A DNA stretch of 64,000 nucleotides from Neoceratodus forsteri (taxonomy: Eukaryota; Chordata; Ceratodontiformes; Ceratodontidae), in assembly GCA_016271365.2 (NCBI GenBank), contig CM057456.1, positions 1,392,663,501 through 1,392,727,500 on the forward strand, written 5' to 3'. The translations under genes and the position numbers were made by a program. The notes beneath the pieces are model-generated. The model saw nothing but the letters and a program-made list of their open reading frames with translations, had not been told where the DNA came from and did no database searches. Of this stretch, positions 9,720-20,559 are shown one piece after another. Each line of letters starts with the position of its first letter. The first letter of the stretch is position 1.

Positions 9720-12291
9720 CTAGAAAGAGTCAACTCACCGCTGCTATGTCATTAAATGGACAAGATTTTCAATTCGATGTCAGGGCAAGGAGCTAGATTC
9801 CCTTGCCTGCCCTGTGGCTAGTATCCTTTGGTACCTCTGGTCCTTATCCCAGCTGGAGCAGTGGTTGATGACCCTGAAGGTGCACTTGGCAGCCTTCTCT
9901 GCATACCGGGCATGGGCTGGTATACCAGTGGTGGTGCAGGAGAAGGTGGTTGGTCGTTTCTTTAAAGGCCTTGACCACTTGTCCCCACTGGTGTGTGAGC
10001 CACCAGCACCTTGGGACTTATTGCTGTTACTGGCGGCAGTGCTGATGAGCAAGCCTTTCGAGCCTACGCACAGGAGTGAGATGTCACACCTGTCATGGAA
10101 GATGGCCTTCTTAGTGGCTATCATGTCAGTCAGATGGGTTAATGAACTGCAGGCACTCTCAATGGAGCCTCCTTATCTGGTCTTCCTGAGGGTCAAGGTC
10201 TTACTTCGCCCCCACCCAAAATTCCTCCTGAAGGTTGCCTCAGAGTTCCACCTTAACCAGGTGATGAACCTCCCAGTCTACTTTACAAATTCATCCTCAA
10301 AGACTTGATCACAGGCTCCCTATGCTGGACCCCCTGGGGCCTGATGGGATTAACCCCAGAATTCTAAAAGAACTAAGGGGAGAACTAGTGACACCAATGA
10401 CTACCCTTTTTAACAAATCATGGGAGGATGGTGTGGTACCTAAGGACTGGGGGAGGGTGGATGTGATTCCCCTTCACAAAAGTGGGAGCACGACAGAGGC
10501 AGGAAACTAGAGACCTGTCAGTTTGACCTCCGTGGTAGGGAAAATGATGGAAACACTTCTGAAAGAAAGAATTTTTGAGTACCTAGAGGTCAGCGGGGCA
10601 CAGGACTCAAGGCAGCATGGATTCCCACTGGGAAGGTCATGCCAGATGAATCTAATAGTTTTCTTTGACTGGGTGACCAAAGTTCTAGACCAGGGAGGGG
10701 CTGTGGACATGGCCTACCTAGACTTTAGCAAAGCATTTGACACAGTCCCACACAAAAGATTAACAAACAAAATAGCCAGCCTGGGAGTGGATCCCAGGGT
10801 GGTAGCCTGAGTAAAAAATTGGCTGGACAACAGGACACAGAGGGTAATAGTAAACAGAGTCAACTCCAAAGAAAGGGTGGTTACCAGCTGGGGTACTGCA
10901 GAGTTCATTACTGGGTCCAGTCCTTTTTAATGTCTTTATAAGTGACATTGCGGAGGGACTGGAAGGAAAAGTATGCCTCTTTGCAGATGACACAAATATC
11001 TGCAACAGGGTTGATACACAAGGGGGGTGGAAAGGACAAGAAGGGACTTGGCAAGGTTGGAGGAATGGTGAAAAGTATGGCAGCTTAGATTCAATGCAAA
11101 GAAGTGCAAAGTAATGCACCTGGGAAACAAAAACCCAGGGGAAGAGTGGGGATGGGGGCAGTATTAACAACAACAAAATGGAAAGGGACTTGGGGGTAGT
11201 CATATCAGATGACCTAAAGGTAAGCAAGCAATGTGAGAAGGCAGTAAGGAGGGCTTGGAGGTTACTGGGATGAATAGGGAGAGGCATCACCAGTAGAAAA
11301 CAGGAAGTTATTATCCCTTTGTACAGACAGCTGGTGAAACCTCATCTGGAGTACTGCATCGAGTTCTGGAGACCCCATCTCTGCAAAGACATAGACAGGA
11401 TGGAGGCAGTCTAGAGGAGGGCAACTAAAATAGTGCAGGGTCTGCAACAGAAGTCATATGAAGAGAAACCTAAAGGAGCTTAATATGTATACCCTTGAGG
11501 AAAGGAGGGAGAGGGGGGACATTATAGAAACTTTCAAGTATCTCAAGGGAATCAACAAAGTCCAATAGGGTTGCATCTTTCAGAAAAAGAGATGCACAAG
11601 AACAAGGTGACACAATCTGAAGATAGAGGGGGGGTGGCACAGGAGCAATGTGAGGGAGTATTTTTTCACAGAGAGGGTGGTGGACCCATGGAACAGCCTT
11701 CCTGAAGAGGTTGTGGGGTCAAAAGTGCGGGAATTCAAGAATGCATGGGACAGACATAAGGCAATTCTGGTGGGGGGTAGGAAGAAGTAGGCTGTTGGTT
11801 AACTAGAATCTGCAGCTTATTCAATAGGTAGGGAAATGGGCAGACTAGGTGGTCCAAGCAGTCCTTATCTGCTGTCAAAGTCTATGTTTCTATGTTTCTG
11901 AGGCGGGTGCTCTCCTACTACTACCTAGCACATGGCCGGAGTACGGGGCGAGGCTCACCAGTTCTTTGTCACATGCACTGAAGTAGCACCTGGCAGACTA
12001 GCAGCTAAGTAGATGATTGGCAAGTGAATTCCATCCTGCATCGACCTCTGCTATAGGTTGGCTGATAAGGAGCCTTCTGTAGAGCTGAGGGCCCATTCCA
12101 CCAGTCATACTGCTGCCTCTGTGGCTACTTCCAGGGACATCCCTATCCAGGTGATCTGCAGCACTGCTACCTGGAAGTCCACACACACATTCATCTCCCA
12201 TTACAGGATCGGCCTGGAGTCTCGTCGGGATGCTGCATGTGGGATCCCTGTTTGCCAAGTTGGTGTGCACACCTTGCCCCCTCCTCCCTGA
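9720..12291 (+). pseudogene. DIRS tyrosine recombinase split by a CR1 insertion
   Basis: The N-terminal and core part (9720-10305) shows LKVHLAAFSAYRAW, RFFKGLDHLSPLV and WKMAFLVAIMSVRWVNELQ. In the last of these the arginine pair SARR seen in the relatives has become SVRW. The gene is interrupted by CR1 sequence from about 10334 to 11898. It resumes with QFFVTCTEVAPGRLA-like sequence and then IELRAHSTSHTAASVATSR (about 12080-12130), the H-x-x-R region, and HYRIGLESRRDA (about 12200), which contains the candidate nucleophilic tyrosine. The closest relative is the copy at 48.4-49.4 kb. Stops and the insertion make it a pseudogene. Confidence 0.75.
10334..11898 (+). mobile_element. CR1 LINE, 5'-truncated (copy B)
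   Basis: This CR1 starts within the reverse transcriptase (GPDGINPRILKELRGEL) and ends with TCTATGTTTCTATGTTT at 11898. It carries DMAYLDFSKAFDTVPHK (10708-10757), which retains the first catalytic box, and an LFADDTN-like second box near 10980. It closely resembles copy A, so the two belong to one subfamily. It lies inside a DIRS recombinase gene, which dates it as younger than that DIRS copy. The duplicated target is at most a few bases (CTG). Confidence 0.85.
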
Positions 12292-12619
12292 GAACTGCTG
12301 GAAATCTGCCATTGTGTGGATAAGTGAACCACATCCACATCCCTAGAAAAATAGGTTACTCACCTGTCACCATAGTTCTCAGAGTGGTATGTGGTTCACA
12401 TCCAAACCACCTACCCGACCTCCCCTGGTTAGTGGGATGTGGATTCCTGCTTCTAGCATGCAAGATCTGACATCATAGGGCAGAGCTGAGGGATATACCA
12501 CTTGGGTGGTGGGAGAAGCTTTCCTTAAATGTATTCCAATGAATCAGCCTTTTAGGAAGAACTGCCATCATGTGGATGTAAACCATATACCACTCCTAGA
12601 AGTACAGTTACAGGTGAGT

Positions 12620-13755
12620 ATCGTATTTTATTAGTTGCAGTCACTTTTGCGCAGAGGAATTCAGAGCCACAGGCTCTAATGTGTGAGCCTCCTTATTTGA
12701 TTTTTCACAAAAACAGATTTTTTTTTTCACGAAGGTGGTATGTGAATTTACACTGAATCAAAGGATACACCTTCCTATTTACTACTCCAAGCGTGCCAGT
12801 CAGGGTGAGGCATTGCTCCATACTTTGGATGTACACAGAATACTTAGATACTGTGTGAGTCACACCAAGGACTACAAAAAGTCCTCTCAGCTTTTTGTTT
12901 CATTTGCTTCTGGGGAAGAGGGTGTTCTTGTGTCTAAACAGTGCCTATCCAAATGACTGTCACATTCTATTACGTTCTGTTATATGAAGTATGGTGAGGA
13001 ACTTCCTGATACGGTTCATGGTCATTTCAGGTCATTTCACAAGGGGGATGGCCACTTCTACTGCTTGTTTTAGAAATGTGTCTGCTGCTGACGTTTGTGC
13101 TGTAGCCACATGGAGCACTGTCCACAGCTTCACTAAACATTACAGTCTGGACATAGTCTCTCGCAGACGTGCTGGATTCGGGCTTGCTGTGCTGCAAGGA
13201 CTGCTGTCCTGAATGCATATATCAGACTGTACTAACTTCCCAGTAGCTTTTGGGACTGCTTGGGACTCATTACCAAGGTGTGGCTCAATGGAAGAGATAT
13301 CCTCGGAGAAGATATAACAAGTATGTAAGAGGATAGAACACTTATGTACTTACCATAACAGTAGATCTTCGAGAGAATCTCTTCCATTAGGCCATGCTGT
13401 CCCTCCCTCCATCCCTCTTCTGCTTCAGTGAGGGTTGCACCAGATATTGTGCCCAATTGTAATCCATGGCTATTATATCCAGCACCATTTCTCGCCTTGT
13501 ATGCTTGATGCTGGTCCGATCTCCTGGGCCCCCATGCTTGACGGTCCTCCGAGTCTAATCTCTGACAGAAAGCTGCAGAGTGATGGGGTCACCTTGTTTA
13601 TGTAGACACTGAGAAATGAAGTCATTGTGGGCAGCCCCAAGCTAGCAAACGTTTCCATGTGGTTCTAGCACTGACATGGGTATAGTTCCAAAGGTGTGGC
13701 CTAATGAAAGAGGTTCTCTCGAAGATCTACTGTTATTGTAAGTACATAACTGTTC
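12620..13755 (+). mobile_element. DIRS element, family 3, 3' part (copy C)
   Basis: This is a third DIRS family, represented by the recombinase C-terminus (12640-13212) and a 3' region with its own terminal words. The block AGTAGATCTTCGAGAGAATCTCTTCCATTAGGCC (13359-13392, shown here only by position and ends) is an inverted partner of the terminal block at about 13695-13750, which ends in GTAAGTACATAAC. The 5' part is missing, and the end of copy B abuts it directly. Confidence 0.75.
12640..13212 (+). pseudogene. DIRS tyrosine recombinase C-terminal fragment (family 3)
   Basis: The fragment begins with a block equivalent to VAITSARRISELH of the 31.6 kb copy, here read as VAVTFAQRNSEPQ. The first catalytic arginine region is therefore altered. 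It continues with EALLHTLDVHRILRY (about 12805-12850). A third frame at 12991-13212 carries TRGMATSTACFRNVSAAD (the H-x-x-R region, with the His not kept in this copy) and SFTKHYSLDIVSRRRA, the candidate nucleophile Tyr block. Three frame changes make it inactive. Confidence 0.75.
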
Positions 13756-13764
13756 TTTTCTTCA

Positions 13765-16700
13765 CAATCATGGTACTGTAACAGTATCACAGCATGGTTT
13801 TCAGTCTGATCACAATATTGAAACAGCCTTTGTGAGGTTCACAAGCTGTATGCAGGGAGTGCTGGATAAGAGGCTGTACACTGTGGTGGTTTTTGTGGAC
13901 CTCATCAAGGCTTTCAGTCTTATTGCTCATGACTTGCTATTGAATTCCTTGGCTGAGGCAAACTTCTCACCAGCTACATTGCCCTGGTTTAGGAGTTACT
14001 TTAAAAACAGATTACACGACACTGATGTTACTGGTGAAAAGTCGGATTACCTGCCCATTTGCTGTGGAGTTCCTCAGAGGTCTATTTTAGGATCCTTATT
14101 GTCCTCTCTTTCTTGAATACTGCCCCCCACAGTCTGTCGGCATACTGAGGTTATCTTGTATGCCGACAATGTGGTTATATTTTGTATTGGGGAAGATAGT
14201 GAAGCTCTCTCATGAAGAGTATAGGTTAAATTTGATATAGAGGTTTAAATCTTGTTAGTTGGTTCTAAATACCACAAAAAAAAGTTGATGCTTTTAAGGG
14301 CCCAAAGAATAATAGTATATGACTTGTAAATATTTTTGATTTGAAAAAGGAAAGTACTTAATGTGTGGATAATTTCAAGTATTTGGGAATTACTTTGGAT
14401 AGCACTCTCTCTGCTAAGTCTCATATGTTTCTGTTGATAAAAGCTCTTCATTGCAAGCTGGGTCTTCTGTACAAAGTACAGACTTTTTTAATAATTCTGG
14501 ATTTGTGAACGTTGCTGACGTATTCAAAAAGTAGGACACTGAGGATGGGATTGGTGTACAGGCCACTAGCTCAAGTAGAGCACTTTGACAGGGAGTTAGA
14601 GGAACAGATTAGGAGGGTCTGCGGAAAGGGGAACTCCATGATTGTGGGGGACATCAGTCTACCAGGAGTGGTTTGGAGCACCCCAGCCACTTTAAGTGCA
14701 AGGGAGCAGGTGCTCCTGGAAGCATTCCAGGACAGCTTCCTGATACAGATGGTTAACGAGCCGACAAGGTCGGGAAAAACTCTGAACCTAGTACTGTCTA
14801 ATGGGGAGGCTGTAGGGGAGTTGGGGGTGGAGGACCCACTGGCTGGGAGTGACCATCACTTGGCGTGGTTCATGCTCAACATGGGCAAGGAAACTGTAGG
14901 TACAGGAGCCAAGGTGGTTGACTTCAGATATGCTGACTTTGGCATGATGGCAGAAATTCTGGAGGGGCACCTGGCAGGAATTCATCAGTGCTTAGATGCA
15001 GGCCAAAAATGGGAAATTATCAGACAGGGGCTGGTGGAGGCTACTGGGTCATATACTAAGACACAGAGCAAGAAAGGAAGGGCTAAGAAACCAAGCTGGC
15101 TGAATCAGGAGATCTTGGAAGGGATGAGGGCAAAAAAAAAAAAAAACTATTTAGGAAGTTCAAGAAATCTGGGGGTTGGGGGGGGCAGAGGATGGAAATG
15201 TATGTGAAGAAGTCCAAGGAGGTAACCAGACTAGTCAGAGCAGCCAAGGCTTCCAGAGAGCTGAGGCTGGCACAGGTCATCAAGGACGGGGAAATGGACT
15301 TCTTCAGGCACATAAGGGAGAGAAGGAGCTGCAAGAACCAGATGGTGAGGATTAAGAAGGACAGGGAATGGGAGGAGAAAGGGGCAGAGCAGGCAGAAGC
15401 ACCAAATGAGTACTTCTGCTCTGTGTTCACGAAGGAGAAGGGAGGGAAGCTACCGCAGGGGATGGGGAAGGTGGACAAGGTGGGGGTGACAGATGGGGTA
15501 ATTACAGAGGGCAGTGTGCCGAAGGGTCTGAGGGCACTGAGGATGGATAAGGCACCAGAACCGGATGGCATTCACCCCAGGGTGCTGAAAGAGCTGGCGG
15601 AGGTCTTGGCAGGGCTGCTGGCAGACCCTGTTTAATACCTCCCTGGACACAGGATGTGTACCACAAAACTGGAGGATGGCTCAAGTGGTGCCCCTCCACA
15701 AAAGTGGCCCAAAGGATGAACCAGGCAACTACAGACCATTGTAGGAAAACTAATGGAGACAACCCTGAAAGAGAGGCTGGTGACCTTTTTGGAAGTCAGT
15801 GGACTCCAGAATGGTCAGCAGCATGGGTTCGTCTCAGGAAGATCTTGCCAGACCAACCTAGTTGAGTATTACGACTGCATGACGAGGGAACTGGATAAGG
15901 GCCATGCATTGGCTGTCCTATATTTGGACTTAAGCAAGGCCTTTGATTTGGTGCCTCATTGGCAGTTGGGGGAAAGTTGGAATAAGTGAGAGTGGGGACA
16001 TAGATGGTGAACTGGATCATGAACTGGCTGAAAGGGAGGCAGCAGCAGTGGGTTGTGGTGATGGGGGGACTCTCATCCCCAAGACCTGTGATGAGTGGGG
16101 TTCCACAGGGCTCAATACTGGGCCTGGTGCTGTTTGGGATATTCATAGCAGATATCTCGCATGGCAGCTGGAGTAAGATCAGTTTGTTCGCTGATGATCT
16201 CAAGATGGGGGTGGTAGTGGATGACATAGGGTGGCAGGGGCTACAGGATGACCTGACTAAGCTGGAGGAGTGGTCAGAAATGTGGCAGTTGGGATTCAGT
16301 GCTAAGAATGCAAGGAACCTGAGGAGGAGCTACCAGTTGGAAGGGGTTCGGTTAGGTTTCACTGAGGACGAAAAGGATCTGGAGTGTTTATAACGAGGAA
16401 TATGAATAACTCAGCTCAGTGCCGGAAGGTGGCAGTTAAAGGCAACAGGATGCTGGGGTATTTTGCAAGAGGAATCTACTCCAGAAGTAGGGAGGTGATC
16501 CTGCCTCTGTAGAGGGCACTAGTCAGGCCACACCTGGAGTACTGCATGCAGTACTGGCGTCCGTTTCTGAAGAAGGATGTGAAATTACTGGAGGGAGTAC
16601 ATTACAGGGCAACAAAGATGATTCAAGGACTAGAGGACAAACCCTACTAGGACAGGCTGAGTGAGTTAAATATGTACTCCCTGGGGGAGAGGAGGGATAG

Positions 16701-17600
16701 AGGGAATATGATCGAGGCCTTTAAATACTTGTCAGGGATAAACAAGAAGGGTCCAGAAGGGGTATTTAAGTTGAGGAGATGGAAGGACACGAGAGGGTAT
16801 AGTCTCAGGCTGTAGGGGGAGAGATATAGGAGGGAGATAAGGAGACATTTTTTCACAGAGGGGGTGTTGGTTAAATGGAACACACTACTCAAGGAGGTGA
16901 TATCCTGTAAGACGGTGGGCAGTTTTAAAAGTGGATGGGACAGGGTGAGAGTGGGATAACTATGAGGGAGAAGGGAGAGAGGGGCAGCTGCAATGTAAGG
17001 GTGCTAGCTGCACACTCGATAAGACTTGATATACCATGAGGCCTGTTTCTGTTGGCAGTTTCGTGTGTTTTTTTTTTTCCATTATTGACTATGGGTCATT
17101 TGTTTGTATGGCTGCATAGGAGAGTGTGCTATCCAAACTGAAGACCACCTACAACAGTATGTGCCATTTTTTTCTGGTTAACTGAGATCCACTCTCTATT
17201 GTCATCTCTACATAGTTATATGTTGCCTCCCATTTGAGGAAAGGAGCATGTCTTGTTCTGCCCAGTTTTTGCACAAGATCAGGCTGGGAACCATGCCCTC
17301 CATCATGTTGAGTTTTTTCCTTAATCAAACAACAAATGTTGTGTCAGATCTCTGTTAAAAAATCTCTTAATACCATACAGTAAAACCACCTTTGGACAGA
17401 AATCAAATCAATTTCATCTGTTTCAGTTATTTAATAGTCGACCATTTGATGTCGTATGCTGCAAAAAATGTAATTGTTTAAAAGTAAGTTGAAGGCATGG
17501 CTGCTTGAAAAGCCTAGATGTAATTGCTACTTATAATGTGTTATTTATTTGTTTTAATGTACAGTTTTATTCTGTTAGCATGTTTTTGTTATAGTGGTTC
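13765..17600 (+). mobile_element. L2/Rex1-like LINE split by a CR1
   Basis: The 5' part (13765-14500) is a LINE reverse transcriptase reading QHGFQSDHNIETAF, VVVFVDLIKAFSLIAHDLL (first catalytic box, Asp kept) and CCGVPQRSILGSLL, then VILYADNVVIF (second box, YADD changed to YADN) and FKYLGITLDSTLS. After CR1 copy C the frame resumes near 17055 with IIDYGSFVCMAA and SVLSKLKTTYNSM, the thumb that should follow, and ends near a KLKAWLLEK-like C-terminus at 17480. Clade placement between L2 and Rex1 is uncertain. It is inactive. Confidence 0.68.
14505..17035 (+). mobile_element. CR1 LINE (copy C, different subfamily)
   Basis: This CR1 starts within the endonuclease domain and runs to a 3' end near GTTGGCAGTTTCGTG. 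Unlike copies A and B it lacks the (TCTATGTT)n tail. The endonuclease part 14512-15207 keeps GLVYRPLAQVE, MIVGDISLPGVVW and AGSDHHLAWF. The reverse transcriptase is spread over 15192-15635, 15753-15989 and 16004-16393, with VLYLDLSKAFDLVPH (first box, Asp kept) and KISLFADDLKMG (FADD box). The thumb near 16520 reads [13 protein letters not shown]. Frameshifts near 15170, 15640 and 15990 and a stop at 16391 inactivate it. Confidence 0.82.
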
Positions 17601-18285
17601 CTGGTCTCTTGTGAAAGCAGACATATATTCCTCATCAGCTTAACAAAATAAAATTGTAAAATAAATGGAAACAGATGCAGTATCAGTGAAGTCAGTGAAA
17701 ATTATTGTGGATATCGTGAAACATGGTTATTGTGATATCCCTAGTCCGAAACCCTGTTTGTGACCACTAACATCCTGCAACCGTCAACACTGGGTGACTG
17801 CCATTTGCAGTGCAACTCAGCTGCCAGAGAAATTCCTTCTCTTGGCAGCTTTGTTTTATGCACAGCAGTTTGTGTTGAGGTTGCAGCAGGGAGCCTTTTG
17901 CACCCTCAAAGTGTGCCATCAACTGCAACTGTATTGTCCCTTGTAGTTCACTGAGAAATTTGTGTGTTTCTCCTTGATGAAAGAAAAGTATACTACAAAG
18001 ATGTTTCCCATCACTGGAAGGCTTGTTTATAAAAACATACTGGTGGGCTGACTGTCTGGGGACCAGGCATATTGCTGGGATGAGGCACTCCGTACCTGGG
18101 GAGGAAGGGCGCAAGACATACAACATTCTCACACCTGTCTGCCGAGCAACCAAGAAGTGACATTGGAATCAACTGTAAAAGCAGCAGCTGCCCCAGTCTG
18201 GGGAAGTTTGGAGCTATGGTGGCCCCAGATTAGCAGGATGTAGAGCTGGTGCTAAAAACAGAGAATACAGGGGGTGAGGGGAGAG
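17601..18285. other. Intronic sequence without recognised feature
   Basis: This is AT-rich then unique-looking sequence. The open frames at 17760-18153 on both strands lack any motif I know. No RNA gene or terminal repeat was seen. Confidence 0.4.
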
Positions 18286-18290
18286 GAGCT

Positions 18291-18485
18291 GGCAGTATAG
18301 CCTAGAGGTTAGAGTAATGAGCTTTGAATGAGCTTGGTACATCCAGCAGACCTGAGTTTGATTCTCACAACCTCTGCTTGCATATTCGGTGACCCTGAGC
18401 ACCTCCCTAGTGTTCCTGGGACACCCCTGAAATTAGGCATTGTGTCTAGTGGGTCATACCTGGTTACCAAAGAACAAAAAAAAGT
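18291..18485 (+). mobile_element. tRNA-derived SINE (family 1)
   Basis: The head reads GGCAGTATAGCCTAGAGG with an A-box-like TAGCCTAGAGG. A B-box-like GAGTTTGATTCTC lies about 50 bases on, followed by TTCGGTGACCCTGAGC, which resembles the CORE/MIR central domain. The 3' part reads CTAGTGGGTCATACCTGGTTACCAAAG and ends in an A-rich run near 18483. The same family recurs at 43.1 kb. Confidence 0.72.
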
Positions 18486-18810
18486 CTCCTTAAAAATCTG
18501 TAGGCACATGAGCAACAGTGTTGGGGCTAGTAGTGTATTTCCTGCAAGCTGAGCTAACTGAAATGAACACAGTATGCTTTTTTATGTATTTATTTACCTT
18601 ACATGCACTTTAAATCAAGAGCTGTGCACTATATCCAGTGTTCACCCGAGTACAATTTGAAGTGTGTGCCTCGCTCTGTGTTATTGCTTATACTGTGTTT
18701 TGCAAATTAGCATTGTGTGACCCTGGGAGCAGCCTTGCTATGGTGGGAAAATAATATAAAATGTAAACATGCTAATGACGAAGTTAATTCTGTCATTTTT
18801 GTACTTTCAG
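18486..18810. other. Intronic flank of the first dynein exon
   Basis: No mobile element was recognised. The stretch ends in a polypyrimidine-rich acceptor (TTTTTGTACTTTCAG) at 18796-18810. Confidence 0.5.
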
Positions 18811-18957
18811 GTAGAAGACTTAAAAGCCAAACTTGCTGCTCAAGAGGTCGAACTGCAACTTAGAAATCAAGACACGGAAGCGTTGATTAGTAAGATCGGG
18901 CTTCAGACTGAAAAAGTGAGCCAAGAAAAGGCAATTGCTGATGCAGAGGAGCAAAAG
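18811..18957 (+). CDS. DNAH11: Axonemal dynein heavy chain exon, stalk coiled coil (DNAH11-like)
   Basis: This 147-bp phase-0 exon encodes 49 residues beginning [20 protein letters not shown] and ending AIADAEEQK. It has a clean acceptor (TTTCAG, ends 18810) and donor (AAG|GTCAGT at 18958). The charged heptad-like sequence is the first helix of the stalk of an outer-arm axonemal dynein heavy chain, the coiled coil that carries the microtubule-binding tip in cilia and flagella. The words [16 protein letters not shown] and AIADAEE look more like DNAH11 than DNAH9 or DNAH17, from memory of those families. Reading continues in phase into the exon at 50258. No other exon of this gene was found in the window. 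Confidence 0.87.
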
Positions 18958-19171
18958 GTCAGTCTAGTTTACAGTGTGGAGAGCTTCTTTAGTGTATTAA
19001 GCCTAGAACTCCAAAGATTAAAGTTTTTCATTTTTTTTGGGGATAGGCTGAAAACCAGGCTAATCTCACAAGATTCTCACTATTTCTGCTCTGTTTTAAG
19101 TAAATGGTGACCACGGCACATCTCTTGGCTGATCAAGAGTGCCATATTGTGACCTCTTACTGCTTGAAAAC

Positions 19172-19430
19172 TGTGAAGCAAGCAGAGTAGCTCTGGAACA
19201 TGACATTGTAAGGAAGCAGAGCAGTTCTGGAACACACAGAAGTTGCAAGGAAACAGTAGTTCTGGAACACAAAGAAGTTGCAAGAAAACAGTAATTCTGG
19301 AACACAAAACAGTTGCAAGGAAGCAAAGTAGTTTTGGAACATGAAGAAGTTGCAAGGAAGCAGAGTAGTTCTGGAACACGAAGAGGTTGCAAGGAAGCAG
19401 AGTAGTTCTGGAACACGAAGAAGTTGCAAG
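19172..19430. repeat. 37-bp minisatellite, about 7 units
   Basis: The unit is about GAAGCAGAGTAGTTCTGG followed by AACACGAAGAAGTTGCAAG. The last two units are nearly identical and the earlier ones are more diverged. Open frames on the - strand across it (repeated FQNYSASL / VPELL) are simply translations of the repeat. Confidence 0.88.
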
Positions 19431-19440
19431 GTTACACTTT

Positions 19441-20016
19441 TTTTTTTTTTTTGCTATCTCTTTCTACTCCCTCCCTGGCCCCAATCGTCCCCTCGTCCAG
19501 CTGCCATTCCATTGCTTTGCTCCACCTTCAGGCCCTCACCCTCTGTAACTCCCATGGCTTACCCCCCATGGTGGGGCAGCGGGGAGCCCCCTTACTCACC
19601 CACCGATTCTCGATCCAGTTCGGGGGTGTTACCTCTGGAGACGGAGTGCTGGAGATGGCCATCAAGCCACAACGGCCAACCACCAAGGTCTTTTTCCTTG
19701 ATTTTACTCCCCATGCATCAGCACAGTGTGCAGTGATACTTGTGGCAGACTCATGCACGCTCCCGCGTGCACCTCCTCCAAGCATCTGCCATGCTCCCAC
19801 CCCACATTCTTGCAGCAGTGTGCTGCCAAGCCCCACCCTCCACTAAGAATCAGACATGCGCCGACCGCTAGTCACCCCCTACCTGTAGATAGAGAGCAGT
19901 CCATCAGACGCTTGATCCATCTCCTCCCTGCCAACCCCTGGTGACCCGTGCTTGTTCCCGAATGTGGGTCGCTGGCGTGGCACAAGATGTGGCACCTCAG
20001 CGCCACCGGGACAGCT
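19441..20016 (-). mobile_element. Poly(A) retroposon of unknown source
   Basis: This 576-bp insertion is flanked by a perfect 13-bp direct repeat AAGGTTACACTTT (19428-19440 and 20017-20029). A run of about 15 T at its left edge is the poly(A) tail of a - strand retroposed RNA. The body is GC-richer than its surroundings and has a - strand open frame at 19528-19836. I do not recognise it. It could be a processed gene copy, a LINE 3' end or a SINE-like RNA. It inserted into the last part of the minisatellite element. Confidence 0.75.
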
Positions 20017-20059
20017 AAGGTTACACTTTCAATCAGCCAAGAGACATGCCATGGTCACC

Positions 20060-20559
20060 TATTGCTTTTTCTACATGAAGCATTTATTTTTTTTTTTTTA
20101 TACTTCACACTTTTGAAATCAATGGCAAGTGATCGTACATATTATGTTTTACAAAGCTGAGCAGTGCTCTTCTTATTTGTACGCCAACACTAACCAAGAC
20201 AGAAAGTAAAACAAAATGTTTTCAGAACCACACGCATACTCTGACAGACCCAGTCCAAAAAATGCCCCGCCACCCCCACCACCCACAAGCACTTAGGCTG
20301 AAAGAATTGGACCAAGGAGGAAAGTCACTAGACACAGCAGTCAGATGACGATTTAAACTTGTGTGCACTGGCTTGCCGTAGCAGTTCAGTGCACTACCCT
20401 GGCCATGAGGCTCAGTTATGGTTGTTAACTCCTGTGGGGATTCATTACCCAAAGCTGTTAAGATGAAGTAAGTTGTGGCCAGCCCAGTAGCAATACCGCT
20501 CGCTATGCCAGTAACCCAAGTACAAGCACAGACTTGAGTTGATGGGGATTTGTGAAGGT
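20060..20559. other. Intronic sequence without recognised feature
   Basis: The 121-codon - strand open frame at 20222-20587 has no recognisable motif and runs into the solo LTR. No gene is supported. Confidence 0.4.

Larger units (their letters stand above)
7059..12619 (+). mobile_element. DIRS element, family 2, 5'-truncated and CR1-interrupted (copy B)
   Basis: This DIRS copy runs in order gag (7348-7698), reverse transcriptase (8186-8810), RNase H (about 8995-9260), recombinase (9720-10305 and 11905-12291) and 3' terminal region (12330-12619). It is the same family as the 43.8-49.8 kb copy. The two share the terminal words GGTTACTCACCTGT and ACAGGTGAGTA, and their Gag, RT and recombinase frames align throughout. 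The 5' end is missing. A CR1 (10334-11898) sits inside the recombinase gene. Confidence 0.83.
19106..20059. mobile_element. Inverted-repeat element with internal minisatellite
   Basis: The left end (from GGTGACCACGGCAC at 19106) and the right end (to GTGCCATGGTCACC-like GCCATGGTCACC, 20059) are imperfect inverted repeats of about 40 bases. They share GGTGACCA, TCTCTTGGCTGAT and AGTG. The interior is a 37-bp minisatellite plus a later retroposon; without that retroposon the element would be about 370 bp. This fits a small non-autonomous DNA transposon or fold-back element. No convincing target duplication was found, so the superfamily is unknown. Confidence 0.6.

Noticed and set aside
19080..19429. 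Three overlapping - strand open frames with repeated FQNYSASL / VPELL words
   Set aside because: They are translations of the 37-bp minisatellite in several frames, not a protein family.
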